A stretch of DNA of 7,846 nt from Planctomycetota bacterium (GTDB lineage: Bacteria; Planctomycetota; Phycisphaerae; UBA1845), in assembly GCA_024278775.1 (NCBI GenBank), contig JAJRSP010000221.1:1-7846 (forward strand), given 5' to 3'. Each line of letters begins with the position of its first letter. The first letter of the stretch is position 1. Of the stretch, positions 1-6,070 are shown in pieces. The notes below the pieces were generated by a model, which saw nothing but the letters and a program-made list of their open reading frames with translations, ran no database searches and was not told where the DNA came from. Made by a program: the position numbers and the translations under genes.

Positions 1-65
1 CCTTTGTTTTCGTCCTTGCGATTCGCTCCGATTCGTACGAAACTTTTCATGACACGGCTCCTTGT

Positions 66-377
66 TTGATGGATTTCTCAAAAACCACCGTCATTCATGG
101 AGCCGTTCGTCTCAAATTTCAACTAAAATTAGCACACCCCCCACCGCGGCAGGTTGTTTTAGATTTGAGATGCACGCGAGAAGGCGACGGCAACGCAGAC
201 GCGGTGATTGACTTCGCCGATTTCGGAGCGATGCAGCGATGCTTCACCGGCAACGTTGGGCCTATCACGCCAGCCGCCTTCAAACCCGAATGCCGTTGTC
301 TAGACTCAGATCACGACGGCGACATCGACCATCATGATTTCGCTGCTTTTTTGGATATCTCCGATTCAGCGCGGTAA
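66..377 (+). CDS. Dockerin/EF-hand type C-terminal fragment (chromosomal flank)
   Basis: The last ~65 residues hold two 12-residue calcium-loop patterns. Residues 41-52 (DGNADAVIDFAD region) carry Asp/Asn at loop positions 1, 3, 5, 9 and 12. Residues 80-91 carry Asp at positions 1, 3, 5, 9 and 12. They are separated by a Cys-containing linker (QRCFTG ... ECRCLD). Paired loops of this type are common at the C-termini of secreted planctomycete proteins, where they are thought to mediate calcium-dependent binding. The first ~35 residues are lower in GC and do not resemble the family, and the frame stays open to the left edge of the window. The start at 66 (TTG, with ATG at 69) is therefore only formal. 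No signal peptide is seen. It may be the tail of a gene cut by the window edge or a decayed remnant. The domain is well supported; an intact gene is not. Confidence 0.45.
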   Translation: MMDFSKTTVIHGAVRLKFQLKLAHPPPRQVVLDLRCTREGDGNADAVIDFADFGAMQRCFTGNVGPITPAAFKPECRCLDSDHDGDIDHHDFAAFLDISDSAR

Positions 378-703
378 CCGTATGGAAATTCATCTACCTA
401 CGGTACGCAGCACATGGGCTCGTGAGCTGCCATGTTTACATCACCCCACATTTGCGTGGCGGCGCCAGTTCCTAAGTAAAACTGTCGAAACCTCAGATGA
501 TCCAATGCCTGCACCGCGCCATTTCTGACCACATCGATGTAGTCAGGCACAGTGCCGCGATCCGGCTCCACGGATTGCCCAGTGCGTTATTGGTACGGCG
601 AACACAGCGAGCACCGAACCTCGCCCTGTGAAATGTCTGTAAAAGACACAGAGTTGACGCTATTTACGGTTATGACGCGGTTCGGCGAAAGCGATAAAAT
701 GCA
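378..703. other. Chromosomal stretch without a convincing gene
   Basis: No gene with a ribosome binding site or recognisable domain is seen. The best open frame is on the minus strand, 571 (GTG) down to 398 (TAG), 57 codons. Its translation looks protein-like (for example PDYIDVVRNGAVQALDHLRF) but I do not recognise it. It could be a gene remnant or chance. The plus-strand frames here run into the tRNA fragment and end there, as spurious frames usually do. Confidence 0.4.
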
Positions 704-728
704 TAAGTTGTTTAATTTCAACAACTTA
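704..728 (-). terminator. Hairpin terminator downstream of the tRNA-Val fragment
   Basis: A perfect 9-bp inverted repeat, TAAGTTGTT (704-712) and AACAACTTA (720-728), has a 7-base loop. Read on the minus strand it starts 6 bases after the tRNA 3' end and is followed by TGCATTTTATC, a T-rich though not uninterrupted run. The place and orientation fit an intrinsic terminator of the original tRNA gene. This supports the view that the left side is undisturbed chromosome. Confidence 0.55.
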
Positions 729-734
729 CGAGAC

Positions 735-774
735 TGGGCGATACAGGACTTGAACCTGTGACTTCCTGCGTGTC
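735..774 (-). tRNA. Truncated tRNA-Val(GAC), 3' half: attachment-site scar
   Basis: Read on the minus strand the 40 bases give: anticodon GAC (774-772), AC completing the loop, 3' anticodon stem GCAGG, variable loop AAGTC, T-stem ACAGG, T-loop TTCAAGT, T-stem CCTGT, acceptor strand ATCGCCC and discriminator A (735). CCA is not encoded. The 5' half is missing: no GGGCGAT acceptor strand, D-arm or 5' anticodon stem occurs at 775-850. tRNA identity begins exactly at the first anticodon base. This is the expected scar where a tyrosine recombinase inserted an element at a tRNA 3' end. The intact gene should lie at the far end of the element, to the right of the window. Anticodon assignment is by position in the cloverleaf; the gene is not functional here. 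Confidence 0.8.
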
Positions 775-803
775 GAGAACATGCTCATTGCAACCACGAA
801 TCT

Positions 804-832
804 CCGAAAACACTCATAAACAAGCCGAAAAC
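804..832 (+). repeat. Two CCGAAAAC direct repeats, 21 bp apart
   Basis: CCGAAAAC occurs at 804-811 and 825-832 in the same orientation, offset by 21 bp (two helical turns). The pair lies between the attachment scar and the recombinase gene. That is where arm-type recombinase or excisionase binding sites are usually found, so a protein-binding role is plausible but unproven. Confidence 0.4.
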
Positions 833-858
833 GCTGTTTGTCTTGCCGATGGATGTGA

Positions 859-886
859 AGGGAGTTATTCTTAGGGAGTTATTTTT
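859..886 (+). repeat. 14-bp tandem repeat upstream of the recombinase
   Basis: AGGGAGTTATTCTT (859-872) is followed directly by AGGGAGTTATTTTT (873-886), 13 of 14 bases identical. The copy is AT-richer than the recombinase coding sequence, which suggests it lies in the leader rather than in the protein. It could be an operator, an arm-type site, or a slippage duplication. Confidence 0.45.
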
Positions 887-944
887 CGCCCCGGCTGAGC
901 AGGCCACCCCGCTCCCACGGCGGCTGCACGCCGATAGGATGTTT

Positions 945-2933
945 ATGGCAGGAACCGACGGGAACGGCACGACGAGACGCGGCGGGGGCCGACCGCCCGG
1001 CAGGGCGAGATCGCCCATCAGGACGCTCAAGGGGCAGGCGCTCCAGCGGTTCGTCAACGCCCGCAAGAAGACCATTGCTGCGTGCGATGCCCGCCCCGAC
1101 ACGAAGGCCGTGGCGACGGCCAAGCTCGACTTCATCGCGGCTGAGGTCGGCCTGTGGAAGATCAACCGGACGGACACGCCGGGCCTGCCGCACCGCCCGT
1201 CGTTCTACCCGATGCCGGGGACGGGCAAGAGCTACAGCCAGATTCCGATCCCCCCCAAGCACCGGGACGCCTTCAACGGACGCAAGCAGCGGACGAAGAA
1301 ATGGTCGGGCGGCGGCGTCACTGCGTGGTGCCACTACCTCGCGGAGATCGACGAGCGGGTGGCCTACTTCGCCGATCCGCCCGAAGCCGCGAGGCTGTCG
1401 CTGCCCAAGCCGTCGCGGGAGAACGACCTTCACAATCTGGATGCCCTCAAAGGGCGCAGCGACGCGGCCATCGGCGAACTGGCGGCGTACATGTTCGAGT
1501 CGAAGGTGGTCACCAAGCAGGTGACCGACGAGCAGCTCACCGCGATCAGGAACGGGTGGGGGTGGGCGCTTTCCTACTTCGAGGACAACCACCGCGTCCG
1601 CATCGACTCGCTCGACCTGAACACACTGTACGGCTTCCGAAACTTCTGCGCCACGATGCTCGCCAAATCCGAACGATCCCTTCGGACGGCCAACGGCTAT
1701 CTCGGCGCGACCCGCAGGGTTCTTGGTTGGATCGAGGCGCACTGCGAGATTGCCCTGCCCGCCTTCCGCGCCATCCTTGCGAACTTCACGGGGAAGGAGG
1801 CGGACGACCTTGGCAAGCGGGAGGGATTCGGCTCCGGTGCCAAGCAGTTCGGACGCGGCGAGACCGTGGCCTTGCCCATCCCGGCGCTGAAGAAGTGGTT
1901 TGCCGCCGTGAAGGACGATCCCTTCGGGTTGGCTATGACGCTCTGCTCGCTCAACCTCGCCGCCGGGGCGTCCGACCTGTCCGATTTGCGGCTCCTGGAC
2001 GATTCCGTGCAGAACAAGCGACCAGCCGTGGACATGAAGCGGGGGTACTTCGTCACCTACCGATACAAGACGAGGTTGGCGCGCTGGACGAAGATTCTCA
2101 AGAGCAGCAACGAGCATGTCATTCCCATGATGGCACGAACCCGTGCGGCGCTGAAGGCGTGGCTCAAACACAGGGAAAGGCTCATCAAGGATTTGGAGAG
2201 ACGGGCCGACATCCCGACGCTCATCAAGCAGGCCAAAGCCGCTCGACGGCTCCGCGACGAGGGCAGCACGCACTTGGAGATCGCGGACGAGCTTGGCATC
2301 AGCAGGTGGAAGGTGAATCAATTACTGGAGCAGCCGGAAGACCGTCGGGGGTGGGCGCGTTCCCTCGTCGAATCAGGCTACAGCGTGAAGGACGCGGCTG
2401 GCCGGACGGGTCTGAGCGTCGGATCGGTGTCGAACTACACGCGCGACATCGTGCGCGACAAGACCCCACGGGGGAACCGGAGCCGGATCGTCATGCCCGA
2501 CCCGAACCGCATCTTCTTCGTCCCCAGCACCGGGCTTGTGCTGGTAGACCGCAAGAAGAAAAGAAACTTCGTGCGTGATCTGTTCGACCGAACCTGCGAC
2601 CGGGCCGGGATCGCCCGCGAGACGGACAGGGAGAAGCCCGGCATCGGGCCATCGACCAACGGGTTCGTGCTGCCCAAAGGGAACGGCCACTATGTGTTCC
2701 GGCGCACTGCCGCCACGGTGGCGGGGATTCTGGGCGGGGTGAGCGAACCAACTTTGCAGCACTTCCTCGGACACAAGAACCCGGAGATGACCCGCAAGTA
2801 TCTCGTCGATCCGCCCGGCCCGTTCGACGGGACACCCATGACCTACGAATGCGAGTGGGACATCAAGCGGAGCGATGACGATCCGATAGCCGTCATCGAC
2901 GACTTCCTCACCCGCGTCCTAGACGACGCTTGA
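945..2933 (+). CDS. Tyrosine recombinase/integrase with inserted tandem HTH units
   Basis: 662-residue DNA integrase expected to cut and rejoin DNA at the tRNA-Val site. A basic Gly/Arg-rich N-terminus (1-40) precedes a core-binding region (~165-290). The catalytic domain begins ~315. Box I is LNLAAGASDLSDL (~336-348), the beta-hairpin Lys is in YRYKTR (~375), the HxxR box reads YVFRR (583-587), and the end box LGHKNPEMTRKY (608-619) gives His610 and the nucleophile Tyr619. Between hairpin and HxxR box sit two helix-turn-helix units (~430-463 and 471-502). Box I lacks the usual Arg and the HxxR His is Tyr. It is longer than the usual 350-450 residues. The start at 945 is chosen because AGGA lies 5 bases upstream and codon use before it is AT-rich; 939, 849 and 843 (TTG) are alternatives. 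It lies next to the attachment scar and converges on the excisionase-like gene with a 26-base overlap. Confidence 0.9.
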   Translation: MAGTDGNGTTRRGGGRPPGRARSPIRTLKGQALQRFVNARKKTIAACDARPDTKAVATAKLDFIAAEVGLWKINRTDTPGLPHRPSFYPMPGTGKSYSQIPIPPKHRDAFNGRKQRTKKWSGGGVTAWCHYLAEIDERVAYFADPPEAARLSLPKPSRENDLHNLDALKGRSDAAIGELAAYMFESKVVTKQVTDEQLTAIRNGWGWALSYFEDNHRVRIDSLDLNTLYGFRNFCATMLAKSERSLRTANGYLGATRRVLGWIEAHCEIALPAFRAILANFTGKEADDLGKREGFGSGAKQFGRGETVALPIPALKKWFAAVKDDPFGLAMTLCSLNLAAGASDLSDLRLLDDSVQNKRPAVDMKRGYFVTYRYKTRLARWTKILKSSNEHVIPMMARTRAALKAWLKHRERLIKDLERRADIPTLIKQAKAARRLRDEGSTHLEIADELGISRWKVNQLLEQPEDRRGWARSLVESGYSVKDAAGRTGLSVGSVSNYTRDIVRDKTPRGNRSRIVMPDPNRIFFVPSTGLVLVDRKKKRNFVRDLFDRTCDRAGIARETDREKPGIGPSTNGFVLPKGNGHYVFRRTAATVAGILGGVSEPTLQHFLGHKNPEMTRKYLVDPPGPFDGTPMTYECEWDIKRSDDDPIAVIDDFLTRVLDDA

Positions 2934-3231
2934 GGTCGTGGTACTTGGCGCGCCGGCGTTGGCTTTCCTCGGTCTCCGTCGGCAGCGCCGCTGGGCGCAA
3001 TGCCCGTCGAGATCGCTTTTTCTTCAAGACTTGCCGCGTTTCCGTGCTGGCGGGGATCGAACGCCTCCGCCGCAGCCAATCAACGATGTCTTCCGTGAGA
3101 AAGACCGCGACCTTGCCGTTAAAGGAGGCGGAAACGAGATGACCGTCTCTGGCTTCGCGTTTGACCGTCTTGAGTGGGACGCCCGTTATCTCGGGAATCT
3201 CGTGGACGGCATACGCAATCTTCCAGCCCAT
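2908..3231 (-). CDS. Excisionase-like HTH DNA-binding protein
   Basis: 107 residues. Residues 5-53 fit a MerR/excisionase-type winged helix: YAVHEIPEITGVP as the helix-turn segment, KTVKREARDGHLV as recognition helix and turn, the SFNGKVAVFL wing, and the closing helix TEDIVDWLRRR. The remaining ~50 residues are very rich in Arg and Lys and probably add non-specific DNA contact. Such proteins bend attachment-site DNA and push the integrase towards excision, or act as regulators. It is transcribed towards the integrase, and the last 26 bases overlap. No good ribosome binding site precedes ATG 3231; GTG at 3285 in the same frame would give 125 residues. A longer frame extends to 3552, but its extra part is of low-complexity, shadow-like composition. 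Function as excisionase is inferred from fold, size and neighbour. Confidence 0.7.
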   Translation of the reverse strand: MGWKIAYAVHEIPEITGVPLKTVKREARDGHLVSASFNGKVAVFLTEDIVDWLRRRRSIPASTETRQVLKKKRSRRALRPAALPTETEESQRRRAKYHDLKRRLGRG

Positions 3232-3680
3232 CCCCGAATCCGCTGGGTCGATGGAGACGGGGATGAGGGATGGATTCTGTCTCACGGCGGAATCGCCAGC
3301 CAGCGGTCGGGGCGGGCAGCCGGAGCGGCCTGCCCGTGCGTCGCGCCCGTCTGCGCGCGAACACGCGGAGGCAGACGCAGGCAAACGACGAGTGGCACGC
3401 TCGTTCCCTGGCGCGGCATCGTCTTGCCCGTTGTCGGCTGTGTTGTCGCGCCGCGTTGCCACTGCTTTCCTTCCGCTTTTGTCTTGACCGCTTCCGTAGC
3501 GGGGCCTTGCGGCCTGCCAGTTTTTCGCACCCCGTGGGACATCCGCGACCAAGCGTCGCCGCCGTTCCCCTGACGCATTCTATCGGAGCCGATTTTTTGC
3601 CAGCGTCCATGCCGAACTCAATCCACACGCCGCACCAACGGAACAAACAAACCGACCTGATCGATGTCGTCGTTGCCGGA
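3232..3680 (-). other. ~450-base gap with strong hairpins; possible structured RNA
   Basis: No gene with a start signal and a recognisable product is seen between the ATPase-peptidase stop and the excisionase-like start, although several GC-driven frames are open. Read on the minus strand, 3514-3503 is GGCC-GCAA-GGCC, a hairpin with a GNRA tetraloop. It is followed directly by CCGCT-ACGGA-AGCGG (3502-3488). Further on, 3336-3313 forms a 7-bp stem CGGGCAG/CTGCCCG with an inner 3-bp stem and one bulge. On the plus strand ATCG-GAGC-CGAT is followed by a T-run near 3582-3598. This may be an untranslated RNA or a long structured leader of the excisionase-like gene. High GC alone also yields hairpins, so the call is tentative. 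Confidence 0.3.
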
Positions 3681-5141
3681 TCACCCCTGTACGGCATGAA
3701 AGGGTGCGAAGAAATCTCGGTTCTCGATGGCCAGCCGCTTGAGCCGCGCACCGAGACGGCAGCAGGAGTGGTAATACCTCTCAGACAGGTGGTCGGATTC
3801 GTAGTGGTGGGCGAACTCGTGGATGAGGAGTTCGTCCACCTCGGTGGTAATGCCGAGGTTGAACCAACCCTTGCCGAGACGACCGACATTCAGTCGTAGA
3901 CTGCCTTGCCCATAATCCGCCATCGTGCCGCAAGTGGCATTGTTCAGGACTTCGACGGAGATGGGTTCACCCAACAATTCCTTGCCGATGGCTTTGGCGT
4001 ACCGGACGACCAGTTTGATGCCATCCGTCCATTCCGATTCCGGTAGGTATCGCGGCTCGACGCTACCATCCCGGTTGCTTGGCGTCACCTGACCAGCGGG
4101 CTTGGCCGCACCAGTCCTTTTGATATTCCCCCATTCACCCTTGCTGCATGCGCCGCCGGGAATGACCGTGCGGCCTTCGGCGGCAGATAGCTTGTTGGCT
4201 TCCGGGTCGCTTGGATCATACGCCACGGCACCGTCGCCGAACCTTTTTCGTACCATCGCTTCCGTCGCCTCGTCGGAACAATCTTTGTCCGACGCGGCGC
4301 TGCGCGTCCAAGGCTCCGTGGCATCCTCCGGGCTGAGGTCGGTGTGCATCTCGTTCAACACGAGGACGCGCACCTTCTGCAAGTACGCGGGCGTCACATT
4401 GTCCCGATCCATGTTGAGCGGAACCTTCTGCTGGATGTCAACATGGTACTTGTCCCCGGTCTCCACGACTGGGATGCCCATCTCGTACAAGGTCGCCACT
4501 TCGCCGTCCTGCGGCGCATGGATTCTCACCGTGGTCTTGCGTTGGGTTCGGCGCATGTTGCCGTCTTCATCGGGAACCACCGTCGGGAGGCTTGCCTCCA
4601 CCTCGCGCAGGGGTTGCCTATGATGCAAGAGGTCGCCGTTGAAACGGATGGTCACACCGTCGGGCGGGATCAGGGAGCGGATGGTCTTGCAGGCTTCTTC
4701 CAACTCACTGCGGGTCATGCGCATCTCGCCTGTGAACTCCGAACCTGCGTCGCGCACCCGCCGCGTCTGCTTTCGTCCATCCTTGTCGAAGACAACCGTA
4801 CCCTTGGTCGTCGTGATTTGAGCGCTGCTGCATTGCGAAAGCGCGACCTTCTCTCCCACATTCATATACCCACGCTTCGTCGGGTCGCCCTTCTTCTTGG
4901 ACGGGCGAAACAGGATGAAGGCGTCCTGCAAGTCGGCGAACCCTTCCGGGTTGTCGTCCAGTACCATGAGTCGGGCGGCGGGGCGTCCCGGTATCGGCTC
5001 CAGCAGAATCTCGACGGTGGTAGTGCCTTCCTCGTCCACCGCGTTCTGCACCAATTCCAGAATCGTTCGCCCCCGATCCTTCTTCGCGTTGATCTGACCA
5101 AACCCATCCGCATCCACCTCAAACCAATTCTTCTTTGACAT
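3681..5141 (-). CDS. GHKL-type ATPase fused to HExxH metallopeptidase (phage-type)
   Basis: 486 residues. The N-terminus has the Bergerat ATP-binding signature: N-box ELVQNAVD (Glu29, Asn33, Asp36), G1-like box DDNPEGF (62-68), and a glycine-rich GYMNVGEKVALS lid region (91-102). A middle region (~160-260) follows, with VPLNMDRDNVTP at ~240-251. The last ~120 residues contain HEFAHHYESDH (441-451), matching HExxHxxxxxH with His441, His445 and His451 as possible zinc ligands and Glu442 as base. The Gly of the classical metzincin pattern is replaced by Glu448. From memory this two-part build is a conserved phage protein annotated only as ATP-binding. ATP-driven remodelling linked to proteolysis is an inference; its target is unknown. 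ATG 5141 has a near-perfect AGGAGG 8 bases upstream. The gene follows the 184- and possible 59-residue genes. Confidence 0.8.
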   Translation of the reverse strand: MSKKNWFEVDADGFGQINAKKDRGRTILELVQNAVDEEGTTTVEILLEPIPGRPAARLMVLDDNPEGFADLQDAFILFRPSKKKGDPTKRGYMNVGEKVALSQCSSAQITTTKGTVVFDKDGRKQTRRVRDAGSEFTGEMRMTRSELEEACKTIRSLIPPDGVTIRFNGDLLHHRQPLREVEASLPTVVPDEDGNMRRTQRKTTVRIHAPQDGEVATLYEMGIPVVETGDKYHVDIQQKVPLNMDRDNVTPAYLQKVRVLVLNEMHTDLSPEDATEPWTRSAASDKDCSDEATEAMVRKRFGDGAVAYDPSDPEANKLSAAEGRTVIPGGACSKGEWGNIKRTGAAKPAGQVTPSNRDGSVEPRYLPESEWTDGIKLVVRYAKAIGKELLGEPISVEVLNNATCGTMADYGQGSLRLNVGRLGKGWFNLGITTEVDELLIHEFAHHYESDHLSERYYHSCCRLGARLKRLAIENRDFFAPFHAVQG

Positions 5142-5298
5142 CTTCGATCTCCTCCTGATTCTGTTTACCCTTACCGATTCTCGTCCCAGTAGACACCGCG
5201 CTGCACGCCGCAGCCCGTTGCGCGATTCGCGTCTTCAAATCTTGGCCTGTTTCGACAACGCTATTCCCTATTTGATTTGTCCAGCCGAGCGTCCCCAT
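5119..5298 (-). CDS. Possible 59-residue protein bridging two genes
   Basis: An open frame starts at ATG 5298, inside the end of the 184-residue gene (38-base overlap). It runs through the whole gap and ends 23 bases into the ATPase-peptidase gene. It begins MGTLGWTNQIG and ends IEDVKEELV. The middle is Arg/Ala rich and no domain is recognised. It explains an otherwise empty 119-base gap, and overlaps at both ends are typical of coupled phage genes. Against it, no clear ribosome binding site precedes the ATG and the AGGAGG of the next gene lies inside it. Confidence 0.3.
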   Translation of the reverse strand: MGTLGWTNQIGNSVVETGQDLKTRIAQRAAACSAVSTGTRIGKGKQNQEEIEDVKEELV

Positions 5299-5815
5299 CG
5301 AACAGGTGCCGGAATTGTCCGCCCCACAGATTCGGCATACCGTCCACGCGCTCGCCGAGCGTCACGCCGCTGCCGTTGCGTTTGATGCGGCGTATCACCG
5401 AACGGGACTCGTCAGCCGACTCGACGGCGACGACCAGCACTTCCGAGCGCCCAGGAATCTGCGAGGCTCGAACATTCGGTGGAGCGTTTCCCTTTCCGGT
5501 AGCCATCCACGCTTCTCCGACGGAGACGACGGCCACCGCTCCATGCCGCCGTGCAGTCTTGGCGACACGATCAACCGCGCGGCCTCGACTGTTCGCATCG
5601 GCGATAATGTGAACCCGTCCCGTATTGCCGAAGACCATGTGTACGGTCGCATGATGGCCGTCGCGCAGAAACAACTCCGCCGCCATCGCCTCGATCCTGT
5701 TGAAATCGTTGGAATTGAACGACAGGTACTCTCTGGTACTGTCCTTACGCTTCGCTCTTGCCTTTGCGTTCGCGCGTCGTGCCTTATTCATCTTGTTCTT
5801 GTCACGCTTACTCAT
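5261..5815 (-). CDS. Basic 184-residue phage-type protein of unknown function
   Basis: The start at 5815 (MSKRDKNK) is preceded by AGGAG about 8 bases upstream; the longer frame to 5881 lacks such a signal. Residues 1-25 contain 12 Lys or Arg and look like a disordered nucleic-acid-binding tail. The rest alternates helices and strands: helix ~37-52, strands ~56-72, helix ~78-91, strand 93-99 leading into GEAWMA (100-105), then EVLVVAVES (125-133). The pattern of a hydrophobic strand, EAWM, then EVLVV.VE recalls, from memory, a small conserved phage family of unknown function. No catalytic motif or membrane segment is visible. It heads the minus-strand set before the ATPase-peptidase, so the two are probably co-expressed. 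Confidence 0.7.
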   Translation of the reverse strand: MSKRDKNKMNKARRANAKARAKRKDSTREYLSFNSNDFNRIEAMAAELFLRDGHHATVHMVFGNTGRVHIIADANSRGRAVDRVAKTARRHGAVAVVSVGEAWMATGKGNAPPNVRASQIPGRSEVLVVAVESADESRSVIRRIKRNGSGVTLGERVDGMPNLWGGQFRHLFDGDARLDKSNRE

Positions 5816-5900
5816 CTGGCATCTCCTTTCCCTTTCTTGTGGCACCCCACATACTTTGTCTGGAACATTCCTCGCAAACAAAGCAGCCGCGCTTCGTCAT
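5808..5900 (-). CDS. Possible 30-residue Cys-rich leader ORF
   Basis: ATG 5900 opens a frame beginning MTKRGCFVCEECSRQ with a CxxCxxC cluster (Cys6, 9, 12) that could bind a metal. It ends at TAA 5808, overlapping the start of the 184-residue gene by 8 bases (ATGAGTAA), which suits translational coupling. A weak AGG lies 9 bases upstream. Its first codons lie in the left inverted repeat; the right repeat has a matching ATG giving MTKRGRFV and a stop after 13 residues. It may be a real tiny protein, a leader peptide, or chance. Confidence 0.35.
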   Translation of the reverse strand: MTKRGCFVCEECSRQSMWGATRKGKEMPDE

Positions 5901-5904
5901 GTTC

Positions 5905-5926
5905 GTCTACCTGTTGTAGACCTGTT
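5905..5926 (-). promoter_or_regulatory. 11-bp tandem repeat, one helical turn apart
   Basis: On the minus strand AACAGGTCTAC (5926-5916) is followed directly by AACAGGTAGAC (5915-5905), 9 of 11 identical. The unit also contains the GTCTAC/GTAGAC inverted pair at 5905-5910 and 5916-5921. It lies just upstream of the tiny Cys-rich ORF and is single in the right inverted repeat. It may be a dimer operator or a short duplication. No confident -35/-10 pair was found for the minus-strand set. Confidence 0.35.
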
Positions 5927-5974
5927 ATTTCGGAAATCAAGTTGGCGTAATGAGTGCCAATAGACGGCACCCGT

Positions 5975-6002
5975 GTCCGTTTTCCTAGCCGAGAAAACGG
6001 AC
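5975..6002. repeat. Perfect 10-bp inverted repeat
   Basis: GTCCGTTTTC (5975-5984) and GAAAACGGAC (5993-6002) flank an 8-base loop. No T-run follows on either strand, so a terminator is unlikely. A further GTCCGA/TCGGAC pair occurs at 6041-6046 and 6061-6066. The loop-side CCTAGCC (5984-5990) has its complement GGCTAGG at 6068-6074, so several alternative foldings exist. Confidence 0.6.
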
Positions 6003-6070
6003 AGCAAAATCGCGCGTATTCGTACCAAGAAGAGGGGGGTGTCCGACTATTCGCCAGAACTCGGACAGGC

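Noticed and set aside
552..761. 69-codon frame ending in the tRNA fragment (RDWAIQDLNL)
   Set aside because: This ending is the usual artefact of translating the complement of a tRNA T-arm; there is no supporting start signal.
879..2321. 480-codon open frame on the minus strand opposite the integrase
   Set aside because: Pro/Arg/Gly/Val-rich shadow of a high-GC gene. It has no domain and no ribosome binding site, while the plus strand carries clear recombinase motifs.
1154..2578. 474-codon plus-strand frame overlapping the integrase
   Set aside because: Low-complexity Arg/Gly/Gln-rich translation in another frame of the same gene; typical of high GC.
3581..3598. Terminator-like ATCGGAGCCGAT followed by T-run on the plus strand
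   Set aside because: The stem is only 4 bp with a usable loop, and no plus-strand gene ends nearby.
3119..3889. 256-codon minus-strand frame across the gap and the ATPase-peptidase end
   Set aside because: It overlaps the well-supported peptidase C-terminus and excisionase-like region in another frame and is rich in Arg, Ser and Cys without motifs.
4344..5138. 264-codon plus-strand frame opposite the ATPase-peptidase
   Set aside because: Antisense shadow. The minus strand has an AGGAGG start signal and clear ATPase and peptidase motifs.
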